64,000 bases of DNA from Pseudomonas sp. B6002 (GCF_013385985.1 NZ_JACAOY010000012.1:186001-250000); one strand, 5' to 3'; positions 1 through 9,293 are shown, counted from the first letter of the stretch. The notes: a model not told the origin generated them from the letters alone. Program-made: numbers and translations.

Positions 1-296
1 TACTTCACGAACGTGGCGTGTACTTCCGCTCGCTGCACCTGGGTAACGTGCTGTTGATGGACGACGGTGAGTTCGGCCTGATCGATGTGGCTGACCTGCG
101 CATCTACCCATCACCCCTGCGCAATGCTCTGCGCCAGCGCAACCTGAACCATATGCAGCGCTACCCGCAGGACCGCAGTTGGTTGTTCGAAACCCACTTC
201 GAGCAAATGGCCAAAGGATACGCCTCGGTCGCCACCCCAGAGGCCACGGCTAAAATCCGCGCCCAGGTGCTGAGCCTGGCCAAGCCCGCCATCTGA
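1..296 (+). CDS. LPS-kinase-like protein, C-terminal part (5' end outside the window)
   Basis: Only the last ~97 codons are present; the reading frame (codons from base 3) is already open at the window edge. The visible part starts in a kinase-type catalytic loop (LHERGVYFRSLHLGN), followed by a metal-binding Asp in GLIDVADL. This is the pattern of small WaaP/InaA-like sugar kinases, often annotated as toluene-tolerance or LPS kinase proteins in Pseudomonas. By position it matches the kinase-like gene beside the core-oligosaccharide genes of P. aeruginosa (near PA4998). It converges on wapR, and a strong terminator lies between the two. The substrate cannot be read from the sequence; a core sugar is the likely one. 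Confidence 0.7.
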   Translation, partial: LHERGVYFRSLHLGNVLLMDDGEFGLIDVADLRIYPSPLRNALRQRNLNHMQRYPQDRSWLFETHFEQMAKGYASVATPEATAKIRAQVLSLAKPAI

Positions 297-300
297 ATAA

Positions 301-336
301 AAAAGGCGACTATCACAAACTGATAGTCGCCTTTTT
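301..336. terminator. Bidirectional Rho-independent terminator
   Basis: An 11-bp perfect stem (GGCGACTATCA, 305-315, pairing with 321-331) has a 5-nt loop. It is flanked by an A-run on the left and TTTTT on the right, so it can end transcription from both the kinase-like gene and the converging wapR operon. Confidence 0.9.
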
Positions 337-352
337 CATATCGTGCATTGCC

Positions 353-1234
353 TCACTTTCTGAGCGGCGACAAATACAGCCGCACCAGCCCACGCAAGGT
401 CTTGCGCCCCCAGAACTTCAACGGGATCTGCTTGAGGATTTCCCGCGCCAACGGCCGGTCACGGTCGGCCGTTTTGAGGAACATCGAGTTCAGGAAGTTG
501 TAACGCACGGCGTCATAGGCCGGGTGTTCGCTGAACTTGGCATAGCTCTTGAGGATGTTCTGGATCATGTAGCGGTGGTTCTTGTAGGTGTTGTTCGCGT
601 GCTGGCGATAGCGCGCCATCACCACGCCAAGCGCGTCGATGGTGTATCCGGCGGCCGTGATCTTCAGTTGGATCAACAGGTCTTCCAGCGGGATGTCCGG
701 ATCAAAACCACCGACCTCATCCAGCACTTCGCGACGAATCAGCATGGTCGGCGCCGGCGGGAAAGGCTTGCGGTCCATAAACATGTCGTCAAAATCCAGG
801 CTGCGAAACGGCACGTCGCGACGCTGCTTCTTCTCTGGATGCAGGTTGCCTTCGCCATCGATCAATTCGATGTTGCCGGCGCACATCCCGACCTTCGGCT
901 TGCCGTCCATATACGCGACCTGAATGGCGATCCGGTCCGGCAACATGATGTCGTCGGAACCGAACGACGCGATCAGGCTGCCCTTGGCGCGCGCGATGGC
1001 ACCATTGAGCGTCGCAGTCAGGCCCTGGTTCTTCTGCACCTGAAAATCAAAACCGTGCTCGGCCTGCAGGCGCTGAATACGCTCGACACTGTCGTCGGTA
1101 GAGCCATCGTCCACCACCAGCAACTCAATATTGGGGTAGGTCTGGCCAAGCACACTGAGGATACTTTCTTCGATGTAACGGCCGTGGTTATAGGACGCGA
1201 TAATCACCGAGACCAGGGGTTGTTGCGTCGTCAT
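353..1234 (-). CDS. wapR: Family 2 glycosyltransferase, WapR-like (LPS outer core)
   Basis: A 293-residue GT-A enzyme. The N-terminus has the GT2 nucleotide-sugar fold (LVSVIIASYNHGRYIEESI, then ELLVVDDGSTDDS), and an acidic metal-binding motif FGSDD lies near residue 95. No membrane segments are evident, so it should act on the cytoplasmic face. Its ATG overlaps the stop of the upstream ssg gene (ATGA), which indicates translational coupling at the end of the wapO-mig14-dnpA-ssg-wapR operon. In P. aeruginosa the gene in this position, wapR, is a rhamnosyltransferase that makes the outer-core acceptor for O antigen. The symbol rests on position plus family; the donor sugar here is inferred. 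Confidence 0.72.
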   Translation of the reverse strand: MTTQQPLVSVIIASYNHGRYIEESILSVLGQTYPNIELLVVDDGSTDDSVERIQRLQAEHGFDFQVQKNQGLTATLNGAIARAKGSLIASFGSDDIMLPDRIAIQVAYMDGKPKVGMCAGNIELIDGEGNLHPEKKQRRDVPFRSLDFDDMFMDRKPFPPAPTMLIRREVLDEVGGFDPDIPLEDLLIQLKITAAGYTIDALGVVMARYRQHANNTYKNHRYMIQNILKSYAKFSEHPAYDAVRYNFLNSMFLKTADRDRPLAREILKQIPLKFWGRKTLRGLVRLYLSPLRK

Positions 1235-2379
1235 GCTCTACCTACTTCTTTCAAACCGGTTTCGATCAGGTCCAGGTATTTCTGCTGGAATTCAGCCAGG
1301 GCGTGATTCTGTTCCAGGTACTGGAACACCTGCTCACCCTTGGTGCGTAATTGTTCGTCGCTCATCGCCAGATAAGTGTCCAGGGCCGCCGTCAGCTGGT
1401 CGACATTGCCGGGCTCATGAGACAAGCCACCCGCCCCTTCAACCAGCGGCAACATGGCCGGGCCGTTGGAGGCGATCACCGGCAGGCGACCACTCATGCC
1501 TTCGAGCAACGCCAACCCCAGGCCTTCAAGCAAGGACGGCATGGTCCAGATATCAAAGGCGCGCACGTACTTGAGGCCGTCTTCGCGAAAGCCCAGCAAG
1601 TGTGCACGACCGGTCAGGCCCAGGCGTTCGATGTCGGCACGCAGGTCCGCTTCGGCGCGGCCCGAACCGATGATGCCGACCTGAACATTGGGGTATTTGT
1701 CTTTGAGGCGTGCAAAAGCTTGCAGCAGATGAGTGTGGCCTTTGATCGGCACCAGGCGGCCCAGGGCCCCGATGATGCGCGCATCCATGGGCAGCCCCAA
1801 GGCTTGCCGCGCTTGCTCACGGGGTAGCTGCAAGGCCTCGGCCTGGGGGATGTCGATGGCGTTGGTGACGAAGGTCGTGTTCTCGCGGGTGAAGCCGCAA
1901 TTGAGGTCGACCAGGTAATCCCTGACCGCCGCCGACACCCCGACAAACCGCCACGCTGGGCTGACCAGCCGACGCGTCTGGCGCCGACGGTAGGCCCGCT
2001 CGTACTCGCCAAACCCGTGGGAGATGCCGATACACAATGGGATTTTCAGCCAGCGGTTGAGCGACAGCATCATGTTCACCGACTTGAAGCGGTTACAGAT
2101 GACCACGTCGAACTTCTGTTCACGGCAATACTTGTAGATTTCCCACATGGCGCCCAGGCGGATGCCCTTGAGGGCTTTCTCGGGGAATTCGAAGTATTTG
2201 GAGTGGTCCGCCACGCTCAAGGGCTGGCCGGTCTGCGGGCGCCCGCTGAGAAACGCCGACGTGACCTCGAAACGCTCAGCGGGCAACGCCTTGACGATCT
2301 GCTCACCGAGGTCAGCGAAGTCATTGACCTTGACGTTATAGTCCGGCTGTAACTGCAAAACCTTGAAACGAGGTTTCAT
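1231..2379 (-). CDS. ssg: Family 4 glycosyltransferase, Ssg-like
   Basis: A 382-residue GT-B retaining glycosyltransferase. The C-terminal donor domain carries LGRLVPIKGHTHLLQAFARL, an IIGSGR turn and the nucleotide-sugar motif PSLLEGLGLALLEGM with the typical Glu pair. The start is placed at ATG 2379 (MKPRFKVLQLQ); an upstream extension to 2457 would run into dnpA and is not GT-like. A 56-bp gap separates it from dnpA, and its end overlaps wapR by 4 bp. In Pseudomonas, Ssg is a cell-surface-sugar glycosyltransferase that affects LPS/O antigen and exopolysaccharide. Family assignment is firm; the acceptor is not readable. Confidence 0.75.
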   Translation of the reverse strand: MKPRFKVLQLQPDYNVKVNDFADLGEQIVKALPAERFEVTSAFLSGRPQTGQPLSVADHSKYFEFPEKALKGIRLGAMWEIYKYCREQKFDVVICNRFKSVNMMLSLNRWLKIPLCIGISHGFGEYERAYRRRQTRRLVSPAWRFVGVSAAVRDYLVDLNCGFTRENTTFVTNAIDIPQAEALQLPREQARQALGLPMDARIIGALGRLVPIKGHTHLLQAFARLKDKYPNVQVGIIGSGRAEADLRADIERLGLTGRAHLLGFREDGLKYVRAFDIWTMPSLLEGLGLALLEGMSGRLPVIASNGPAMLPLVEGAGGLSHEPGNVDQLTAALDTYLAMSDEQLRTKGEQVFQYLEQNHALAEFQQKYLDLIETGLKEVGRA

Positions 2380-2435
2380 ATCACTCCATGGGGCAGTCAA
2401 GCTGCGGGCGGGCAGCCTGACGAAAAGATAAAGAC

Positions 2436-3836
2436 TCAGTCCTGCTTCAGCACCCAAAGCAACTCGTGACGCCGCACCGCCTTGCGGAAGAATTCATTCT
2501 CTCCATAGGGCGATGGGTCACGGCCGGCCAGGACTTGCTGCAATAGCCGGCGCAGGCGACGCTTGAACGGTGCACGTGGCTGCAAGTCATGCATCATGCC
2601 CAACGCCATGGCCTTGTCCTGCTGATGGCCCAATGATACCACCCGGCAATAAGGCTCAAGTATTTGAGTCGCATCAAACTGTGGTGGCAACGCCACACCG
2701 GCACCGGCATCGCCCATGGGCCAGCGGTCATTATCATGCAGGTGATTGGCATAACCGAGCAATGTCGTCGGCTGCCACTCCAACCCTTGCAGGGCATCGA
2801 TCACCGCAGCATGCGCACAGATGTGATCCGGGTGCGGATCCAGTACCGGCGTCGGCAACACAATGACCTCAGGACGTGCCTTGAGCAGCACAGCGCGCAG
2901 ATCAGCAATCAGGTTAGTCCAGGTCGGCGCGCCGTCCACATCTCCCGGTAATGCGAAAGCGTTGAACTGACGGAACAGCCGCGTATCGTCCAACTGCGCC
3001 TCGCGAGAAGCCTGTGGCTGATCCGGCGTGGCACGCATGGCCGGCAATTGCAGGCAAAAATAGCCCAACTGCACACATTGCGCTTCGGGAACCCCGGCCC
3101 AACGCGGCACGGCAATACTGTCCCAGGCGCGCAAGCGGCCCTTGAGGCGCGCCGCATCGGCTTTGGCCAGGCCCATCTGTTGATAATGCTCAGCTTCGAT
3201 CTCGCCAGCGGTGAGGGTCACGATCCAGCTTTCATCAGCCTGGCTGTAAAGGCCGAAGGCAGCCAGCTCGGCATCATCGGCATGGGGAGCGATCACCATG
3301 ACCCGCTGACGCGCGTAGTCCGGGTGACGGAACACCCACAGCGTGGGCTGACCGACGACGCGGCAATACCGACCGCGCAAACCCAACTCGCCTGCCGCCA
3401 ACGCCTGCGCCGAACCGGTGAGGTTGATAAAACGCTTGCCGGACACACCACGCTCAAACGCTTGGCGATCGCCCGACAACTCAACCGCAGGGTCGAGAAA
3501 ACGTCCCAGCCAGCTGCTTTCAAGCTGCACTTCGACGACCAGGGTTTCATCACCGACCAAACCCAACGGCACGTCCGGTACCAGCCGGCCAGCTTCCAGA
3601 CGCAAGCCTGCCTGCTGGGTGCCCGCCGCGAAGGTGTACTGGTAGTCATCTTTGGGCGAGTAGAACAGGTGGTCGGCAAACCACGCTTCATGCGCCACCC
3701 ACAACAACACCGCCAGGATCAGCGGCAACCACCAGGCCACCAGCACGCCAGCCGCAACCAACACCAGCAAGCTGACCAATAGGGCAATGCGTTTGTTGCG
3801 CCGATGGCGCTTGAGCAACTGTTGTTTGCGACTCAT
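2436..3836 (-). CDS. dnpA: PIG-L family de-N-acetylase, DnpA-like
   Basis: A 466-residue protein with a basic N-terminus (MSRKQQLLKRHRRNKR) and one or two hydrophobic segments (about residues 17-55). A cytoplasmic or periplasmic PIG-L/LmbE domain follows, with the zinc motif APHADDAE and a second histidine motif PHPDHICAH. PIG-L enzymes deacetylate N-acetyl sugars. The P. aeruginosa gene at this position, dnpA, was described as a de-N-acetylase that influences antibiotic persistence. ATG 3836 (MSRK) was chosen; it overlaps the mig-14 stop by 4 bp, supporting co-transcription. The LPS-core context suggests an amino sugar of the core as substrate, which is an inference. Confidence 0.78.
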   Translation of the reverse strand: MSRKQQLLKRHRRNKRIALLVSLLVLVAAGVLVAWWLPLILAVLLWVAHEAWFADHLFYSPKDDYQYTFAAGTQQAGLRLEAGRLVPDVPLGLVGDETLVVEVQLESSWLGRFLDPAVELSGDRQAFERGVSGKRFINLTGSAQALAAGELGLRGRYCRVVGQPTLWVFRHPDYARQRVMVIAPHADDAELAAFGLYSQADESWIVTLTAGEIEAEHYQQMGLAKADAARLKGRLRAWDSIAVPRWAGVPEAQCVQLGYFCLQLPAMRATPDQPQASREAQLDDTRLFRQFNAFALPGDVDGAPTWTNLIADLRAVLLKARPEVIVLPTPVLDPHPDHICAHAAVIDALQGLEWQPTTLLGYANHLHDNDRWPMGDAGAGVALPPQFDATQILEPYCRVVSLGHQQDKAMALGMMHDLQPRAPFKRRLRRLLQQVLAGRDPSPYGENEFFRKAVRRHELLWVLKQD

Positions 3837-4729
3837 ACGCTGAACACCGGCACCGGGTTGCACCAGCGCTCTTTATATTCACGGTCGGCACGCCCGAAGG
3901 AAAAGCGCAGCGGTTTGCCCAGTGCGCGCGCCTGCTCCCAGGCGCTTTGTGTGTTGAGAAAGCTCAACACGCTGCCCGGGCTGAACTCACGGGTCTCGGG
4001 GTCGACCCCGCCATTGACGTACTCGATGCTCACCCACTCGGGCGCCTCGACGCGGTACACCAACTGCACGGCGATGGGGGCGTCATTGAGAAACAGCACC
4101 GAGCCGATCAAAAACTCCTTGAGCAGCTCCAGCACTTCAGCCAGGCGCTCGGCGCCGGTGGCTGCAAACCCCCAGCGGCGCTGGAACAGGTCGCAATAGA
4201 TCGCAGCCAGTTCAGTGCTGGAAAACTCGCCGACAGCCCGCACCGCACCGCCCGCTTCTTCCAGCAAGCGCAACTCGCGGCGCTGGTTGTAGCGAAACTT
4301 CTTCGAGAGGTCTTCAGGAGTACGCGCCATGGCCAATTGCTCGGCCTGAGGCTTCAGGGTGCTGATGCGCCCTTCGTTCAGCGCCGACAGGTAGCGCCCG
4401 CGATGGCGTACCGGCAATTGCGCCTGAGCGGCAATCGGCAGGATGATCTCGGCATTGCCCAGGTCGAACAGGCCTTTCTTGCCGCTGCGCTTGAGCACGT
4501 CCTTGGACAAGGCCAGGTCGCGGCCCCAGGTGGCAATCGCCCCCTTGAGCTCGCCGCCCTGCTCCCAGCCCAGGTAACGCACGGGAATCTGCGCCAGGCT
4601 GGCCAGCCGCTCGATCACGCGCGGATGAGTGGCCACACTGCCGCCAAAACGCTGCCAGGCCTGGGCGTAAACCTCGGCCTCGACAGGCGCCCAGCCACGT
4701 TCACGCCAGCCCTGGAAGCGGTTCAGCAT
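3833..4729 (-). CDS. mig-14: Mig-14 family protein (GNAT-like fold)
   Basis: A 298-residue protein starting MLNRFQGWRERGW; its ATG directly follows the TAA of wapO. It shows the Mig-14 pattern, with a GNAT/FemAB-like C-terminal half (SIEYVNGGVD, SPGSVLSFLN, FSFGRADREYKERW). Mig-14 was found in Salmonella and P. aeruginosa as a factor for resistance to cationic antimicrobial peptides and is thought to be an inner-membrane-associated acyl/acetyl transferase. Its place between a carbamoyltransferase and a de-N-acetylase fits modification of LPS-core sugars. The P. aeruginosa glycosyltransferase gene wapH, which I recall between mig-14 and the carbamoyltransferase, is not present at this spot. 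Confidence 0.8.
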   Translation of the reverse strand: MLNRFQGWRERGWAPVEAEVYAQAWQRFGGSVATHPRVIERLASLAQIPVRYLGWEQGGELKGAIATWGRDLALSKDVLKRSGKKGLFDLGNAEIILPIAAQAQLPVRHRGRYLSALNEGRISTLKPQAEQLAMARTPEDLSKKFRYNQRRELRLLEEAGGAVRAVGEFSSTELAAIYCDLFQRRWGFAATGAERLAEVLELLKEFLIGSVLFLNDAPIAVQLVYRVEAPEWVSIEYVNGGVDPETREFSPGSVLSFLNTQSAWEQARALGKPLRFSFGRADREYKERWCNPVPVFSV

Positions 4730-6487
4730 TTAGACCACAGCGTCATAAGGGTCCACGCCGTCCTTGACCACCAGAACGTCTTCCATGATCAAGTACTGCA
4801 GGTCGGAACCGAAGAACATGTCCAGCGCGTCTTTCGGCGAGCAGATCATCGCCTCGCCACGACGGTTAAGCGAGGTGTTCAGCGACACGCCGTTGCCGGT
4901 CAGCACTTCCAACTCTTTCATCATGTCGTAGTAGCGCGGGTTGTACTCGCGCTTGAGCACCTGGGCGCGGGAGGTGCCATCTTCATGGACCACTTCCGGC
5001 ACGCGGGTCTTCCACTCTTCCGCCACTTCAAAGGTGAAGGTCATGAACGGCGCAGGGTGATCGACCTTGATCATCTGCGGGGCCACGGTGTCGAGCATCG
5101 ACGGGCAGAAAGGCCTCCAGCGCTCGCGGAACTTGATCTGGTGGTTGATGCGATCGGCCACGCCGGTGGCGCTTGGGCAGCCGATGATCGAACGGCCACC
5201 GAGGGCGCGCGGGCCAAACTCCATGCGGCCCTGGAACCAGGCCACCGGGTTGCCGTCGACCATGATCTTGGCGATGCGCTGGGGCATGTTCTCGATCTTG
5301 CGCCAGTTCGGCTTGCTCTCGTGCTTGGCGCACGCGGCAATCACGTCTTCGTTGCTGTAGGACGGGCCGAGGTAGACGTGCTCCATCTTCTCCACCGGCA
5401 CACCACGGGCGTGGGACACGTAGGCCGCCGCACCAACGGCAGTGCCGGCATCGCCGGACGCAGGCTGTACGAACAGCTCTTTCACGTCGTCACGGGCAAT
5501 GATTTTCTGGTTCAGCTTCACGTTCAACGCACAGCCGCCCGCGAAGGCCAGCTTGCCGGTGTCCTTGAGGATGTCGCCCAGGTAGTGGTCGATCATCTGC
5601 AGGGCCAGCTTCTCGAACAGCGCTTGCATGCTCGCTGCGTAGTGGATGTACGGCTCGTCGGCGATATCGCCTTCGCGCTTCGGACCCAGCCACTCGATCA
5701 GTTTTGGCGAGAAGTAGAAGCCCTTGCCCTTCTCTTTATAACGGCGCAGGCCGATGACGTTGGCGTATTCGGTGTTGATCACCAGTTCGCCGTTCTCAAA
5801 GGAGGCCAGGCGCGAGAAGTCGTATTTGCTGGCATCGCCGTACGGCGCCATGCCCATGACCTTGAACTCGCCGTCGAGCATCTCGAAGCCGAGGAACTCG
5901 GTGATCGCGCCATACAGGCCGCCCAGGGAGTCCGGATCGTAGAATTCCTTGATCTTGTGGATCTTGCCGTTCTCGCCGTAGCCGAAGAACGTGGTGGCGT
6001 ACTCACCCTTACCGTCGATGCCGAGGATCGCGGTTTTCTCCTGGAAGCCGGAGCAGTGGTAGGCGCTGGAAGCGTGGGCCAGGTGGTGTTCAACCGGCTC
6101 GATCTTGATTTTCTTCGGATCGAAGCCCAGTTGCTCCAGGCACCAGACGATCTTGTTGCGATAGCGCTTGTAGCGGCGGTTGCCCATCAGGATTGCGTCG
6201 AGAGCGCGGTCCGGGGCGTACCAGTAACGCTTGGCGTAGTGCCAGCGCGCCTCGCCGAACAGGCTGATCGGGGCGAACGGGATCGCGACCACGTCAACGT
6301 CGGAAGGCTTGATGCCGGCCTGTTCCAGGCAGAACTTCGCCGATTCGTAGGGCATGCGGTTCTTTGCATGTTTGTCGCGTACGAAGCGCTCTTCTTCGGC
6401 GGCCGCGATCAGCTTGCCGTCGATATACAGGGCTGCGGAAGGATCATGGCTAAGGGCGCCGGACAGGCCAAGAATCGTCAATGCCAC
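4730..6487 (-). CDS. wapO: LPS-core O-carbamoyltransferase (NodU/CmcH family)
   Basis: A 585-residue NodU/CmcH-family carbamoyltransferase of full length. The N-terminal Kae1/YrdC-like ATPase half has SGALSHDPSAALYIDG and the metal-binding EHHLAHASSAYH; later come GGCALNVKLN and the C-terminal FGPRALGGRSIIG characteristic of the family. It transfers a carbamoyl group from carbamoyl phosphate via carbamoyl-AMP to a hydroxyl. Pseudomonas core heptose II carries a 7-O-carbamoyl group, and the P. aeruginosa gene at this position (PA5005, wapO) is assigned that job. It is the first gene of the five-gene operon; a TATAAT-like -10 box lies about 90 bp upstream. Confidence 0.8.
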   Translation of the reverse strand: MALTILGLSGALSHDPSAALYIDGKLIAAAEEERFVRDKHAKNRMPYESAKFCLEQAGIKPSDVDVVAIPFAPISLFGEARWHYAKRYWYAPDRALDAILMGNRRYKRYRNKIVWCLEQLGFDPKKIKIEPVEHHLAHASSAYHCSGFQEKTAILGIDGKGEYATTFFGYGENGKIHKIKEFYDPDSLGGLYGAITEFLGFEMLDGEFKVMGMAPYGDASKYDFSRLASFENGELVINTEYANVIGLRRYKEKGKGFYFSPKLIEWLGPKREGDIADEPYIHYAASMQALFEKLALQMIDHYLGDILKDTGKLAFAGGCALNVKLNQKIIARDDVKELFVQPASGDAGTAVGAAAYVSHARGVPVEKMEHVYLGPSYSNEDVIAACAKHESKPNWRKIENMPQRIAKIMVDGNPVAWFQGRMEFGPRALGGRSIIGCPSATGVADRINHQIKFRERWRPFCPSMLDTVAPQMIKVDHPAPFMTFTFEVAEEWKTRVPEVVHEDGTSRAQVLKREYNPRYYDMMKELEVLTGNGVSLNTSLNRRGEAMICSPKDALDMFFGSDLQYLIMEDVLVVKDGVDPYDAVV

Positions 6488-6578
6488 AGGGGTCTAGCCT
6501 CTTTTAGTCTGCATGCAGGCGGGTTGCGCCTGAAAAAAGTGTGCCTCTCGCCTGGGCGAGAAACAGCTAAAGGGCGGG

Positions 6579-6607
6579 ATTATAGCGTAAACACGCCGCG
6601 TGATGAT
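6579..6607 (-). promoter_or_regulatory. Candidate promoter of the wapO operon
   Basis: On the minus strand a perfect TATAAT lies at 6584-6579, about 90 bp before the wapO ATG, in CGCTATAATCCCGCC. The -35 region at the usual distance (ATCATC) is poor, so the call rests mainly on the -10 box and on its position ahead of the first gene. Confidence 0.4.
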
Positions 6608-6640
6608 CTAGGGAATGTGGTGACCGGTTGTCACTGCACC

Positions 6641-6997
6641 CTAGCGGTAGATCTCGATACTGCCGTCCTTGCTCTGGCGGTAGATCGTGTAGGGCAGCAC
6701 CAGCGTGTCCAGCACGCCCGAGGCCACGGCTTCAATGGCGATGACCGGGAAGGCATTGCCCGCGCTGTCCAGCACGCTCTGGTCTTTCAGGCTTTTTTCA
6801 GGCCTGGGTTCACCGTTGAGCGTGCAAAACCCGTAGATCACCCCGCTGTAGATACGCGGTACGTTTTCACAGTGACTGCGCGAATCCTTGAGGTTCTGGC
6901 TGGCCACGGCGTCCGGGCGAAAAACCGTATTGATGGTTCCGCAACCGGCAAGCGCCAGGCAGATCGCTATCCACCAGACTGTCGACGCAATCCTCAC
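6641..6997 (-). CDS. YceK/YidQ-type small outer-membrane lipoprotein
   Basis: A 118-residue lipoprotein. The start chosen is GTG 6997, because AAGGAG lies 6 nt before it; the upstream alternative at 7018 has no ribosome site and only adds MGQKEWF. A short signal peptide (RIASTVWWIAICLALAGC) ends in the lipobox LAGC, followed by GTI. The mature part (YSGVIYGFCTLNG, LDTLVLPYTIYRQ) follows the YceK/YidQ pattern of a small protein ending in a two-stranded hairpin. Function is unknown. It sits alone between wapO and the divergent TonB-dependent receptor. Confidence 0.75.
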   Translation of the reverse strand: MRIASTVWWIAICLALAGCGTINTVFRPDAVASQNLKDSRSHCENVPRIYSGVIYGFCTLNGEPRPEKSLKDQSVLDSAGNAFPVIAIEAVASGVLDTLVLPYTIYRQSKDGSIEIYR

Positions 6998-7193
6998 AAA
7001 CCACTCCTTTTGACCCACAGGCCATGCTCATTGGCTAGGCTGACCACGCTAACATCGATGGCGTTCACAACCCAGCACGGGAATCCGGGTAGACCGCGTA
7101 GGACGATTCTCAAATGGTAAAAATCGGCCAAGCCATTAAACTCGCGCCCTTTTGCGCGTCTATGACCTATGCGCCACAGATTTCGGCTGCCCC

Positions 7194-9278
7194 ATGAAAA
7201 CCCTTGCCCGCTTCACCTTGATACTGCCCAGCCTGCTCTCCTTGAGTGCTCCCGCACAGGCAGATGATGCGCCGCTGATCCTCGACCCCAGCGTGGTCAC
7301 CGGCTCACGCAGCGCCAGCCCGACCTTCGACCTGCCCTACTCGGTGAACAGCATCAGCCACGAGCAGATCAGCGACGGCCAACTGGGCATCAACGCCTCC
7401 GAAGCCTTGTCCCGCGTGCCTGGCCTGGTGGTGCAGAACCGCCAGAATTATGCCCAGGACCTGCAGATTTCCTCCCGTGGCTTCGGCGCCCGCTCGGCGT
7501 TTGGCGTGCGCGGCATCAAGCTGATCGCCGATGGCATTCCGGCCAGCACCCCCGATGGCCAGGGCCAGGCAGCGACGTTCAACCTTGATACGGCCGAGCG
7601 CATCGAAGTGCTGCGCGGCCCGGCCGCCACCCTGTACGGCAGCAATGCGGGCGGGGTGATCCAGATGTTTTCGCGTGACGGCGAAGGCCCGCCGCGTATC
7701 GGCGCCGAGACCCTGGTAGGCAGTGACGGCCTGAGCAAAAACCACCTGACGGCGGAAGGCGCCACGAACGGCGCAGGCTTTGTGCTCGACGCTTCGCGCA
7801 TGGACACCGACGGCTACCGCGACCACAGCAGCGCACGTCGCGACCAGACCTTTGCCAAGCTCAACGTCCAGCCGGACGATGACAGCAAGCTCGCGCTGAT
7901 CTACAGCAGCCTGGAACAGAACGGCACCCAGGACCCACTGGGGCAAACCTGGGCAGGTTACAAGGCAGACCCGCGCTCGGTCGCACCGGCAGCGCTGTTG
8001 TACAACACGCGCAAAAGTATCGATCATCAGCAAATAGGCATGAATTACGAGCGCTACATCGGCGATGCCACGTTGCAGGTGAATGCCTATACGGGGCGAC
8101 GGAGTGTGATTCAGTACCTGTCGATCCCAGGGGGTACCGCCGCCGACAAGCGCGGCGGCGTTGTCGACTTCGACCGCACGTTCTACGGCGGCTCCGTCCA
8201 TTGGCTGCAACCCATCACCAGCGCCCCCGGCGACCTGACCCTGATCACCGGCCTCGACTACGACCGCAGCAGGGATGACCGCCAGGGCTATTCCAACACC
8301 GTCAACGGTGTGCACGGCGTCAAGGGCACCCTGGGCCGTGATGAAATCGACACCGCCACCAGCCTCGACCCGTTCGTGCAGGCCAATTGGCTGCTCGGCG
8401 ACTGGACTCTGCAAGCCGGCCTGCGCCACAGCAGCATGACCATGGACGTGGATGACCACTTCCTCAGCGACGGCAATGACAGCGGCAACAAGACCTACCA
8501 GAAGAACACACCGTCAGTCAGCGTCATGTATGCCTTTACCCCCGACCTGCATGGCTATGTGAGCGCGGGCAAGGGGTTTGAAACCCCGACCCAGGCCGAG
8601 TCGGCGTATTCCAGCACCGCCAACGGCTTCAACTTTGCGCTCAAGCCATCGGTCAGCAAGCAATATGAAGTCGGCTTGAAGGCCCGTGTCGGCCAAGACA
8701 CGCGCATTAATGCCGCGCTGTTCCAGATCACCACCGAGGACGAGTTGGTGGTGCAACAATCCGTCGGCGGGCGTACCACCTATCAAAACGCTGGCCGTAC
8801 CCTGCGTCGAGGTTTTGAATTGGGCCTGGAAAGCCAGTTGAGTGAACAGTGGAGCACCAACCTCGCCTACACCCGCCTGCAAGCCACCTACGACAGTGAC
8901 TTCGTCAGCGGCGGCACTACCACTGTCGACAAAGGCAACTACCTGCCCGGCGTACCGCAGACCACCTTGTTCGCCGAGTTGAACTGGAAGCCCCGGGACT
9001 GGGTCAGCACCGCCCTCGAAGGCCTGTACCGCAGCAAGGTCTACGTCGAAGACACCAACACGCAGCACGCTGCACCCGGCTACAGCGTGTTCAACTGGCG
9101 TGCGCGCTTCGAGCAGAAAGTCGAACACTGGACCTTCCACCAGACGTTGCGCCTGGACAACCTGCTGGACCGCCAATACGTCGGCTCGGTGATCGTCGGC
9201 GACGGCAATGGCCGCTATTACGAAGCCGCGCCGGGCCGTTCGTGGTATGCGGGCGCTGGCGCCGAATACCAGTTCTAA
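7194..9278 (+). CDS. pqqU: TonB-dependent outer-membrane receptor, PqqU/YncD-like
   Basis: A 694-residue receptor from ATG 7194, with signal peptide MKTLARFTLILPSLLSLSAP cleaved near AQA. A plug domain (LDPSVVTGSRS to about residue 165) contains SRGFGARSAFGVRGIKL, DGIPASTPDGQGQ and RIEVLRGPAATLYGSNAGG. A 22-strand barrel follows, ending in Phe (AGAEYQF). Several segments match my memory of E. coli YncD almost word for word: the DGIPA..PDGQGQ plug loop, GYRDHS.AR, the GRGFETPT turn, GGRT.YKNAG-type strand and DRQYVGSVIV near the end. YncD was shown to import pyrroloquinoline quinone (PQQ) and renamed PqqU. PQQ import is therefore the best guess. It breaks the LPS synteny and is not overlapped by neighbours. 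Confidence 0.75.
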   Translation: MKTLARFTLILPSLLSLSAPAQADDAPLILDPSVVTGSRSASPTFDLPYSVNSISHEQISDGQLGINASEALSRVPGLVVQNRQNYAQDLQISSRGFGARSAFGVRGIKLIADGIPASTPDGQGQAATFNLDTAERIEVLRGPAATLYGSNAGGVIQMFSRDGEGPPRIGAETLVGSDGLSKNHLTAEGATNGAGFVLDASRMDTDGYRDHSSARRDQTFAKLNVQPDDDSKLALIYSSLEQNGTQDPLGQTWAGYKADPRSVAPAALLYNTRKSIDHQQIGMNYERYIGDATLQVNAYTGRRSVIQYLSIPGGTAADKRGGVVDFDRTFYGGSVHWLQPITSAPGDLTLITGLDYDRSRDDRQGYSNTVNGVHGVKGTLGRDEIDTATSLDPFVQANWLLGDWTLQAGLRHSSMTMDVDDHFLSDGNDSGNKTYQKNTPSVSVMYAFTPDLHGYVSAGKGFETPTQAESAYSSTANGFNFALKPSVSKQYEVGLKARVGQDTRINAALFQITTEDELVVQQSVGGRTTYQNAGRTLRRGFELGLESQLSEQWSTNLAYTRLQATYDSDFVSGGTTTVDKGNYLPGVPQTTLFAELNWKPRDWVSTALEGLYRSKVYVEDTNTQHAAPGYSVFNWRARFEQKVEHWTFHQTLRLDNLLDRQYVGSVIVGDGNGRYYEAAPGRSWYAGAGAEYQF

Positions 9279-9293
9279 AGTCACTAAGAAGCA

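Noticed and set aside
3947-7120. 1057-codon open frame on the plus strand, antisense to mig-14, wapO and the lipoprotein gene
   Set aside because: It is the mirror of GC-rich codon bias in the minus-strand genes. The translation has no domain pattern and crosses gene borders and promoters.
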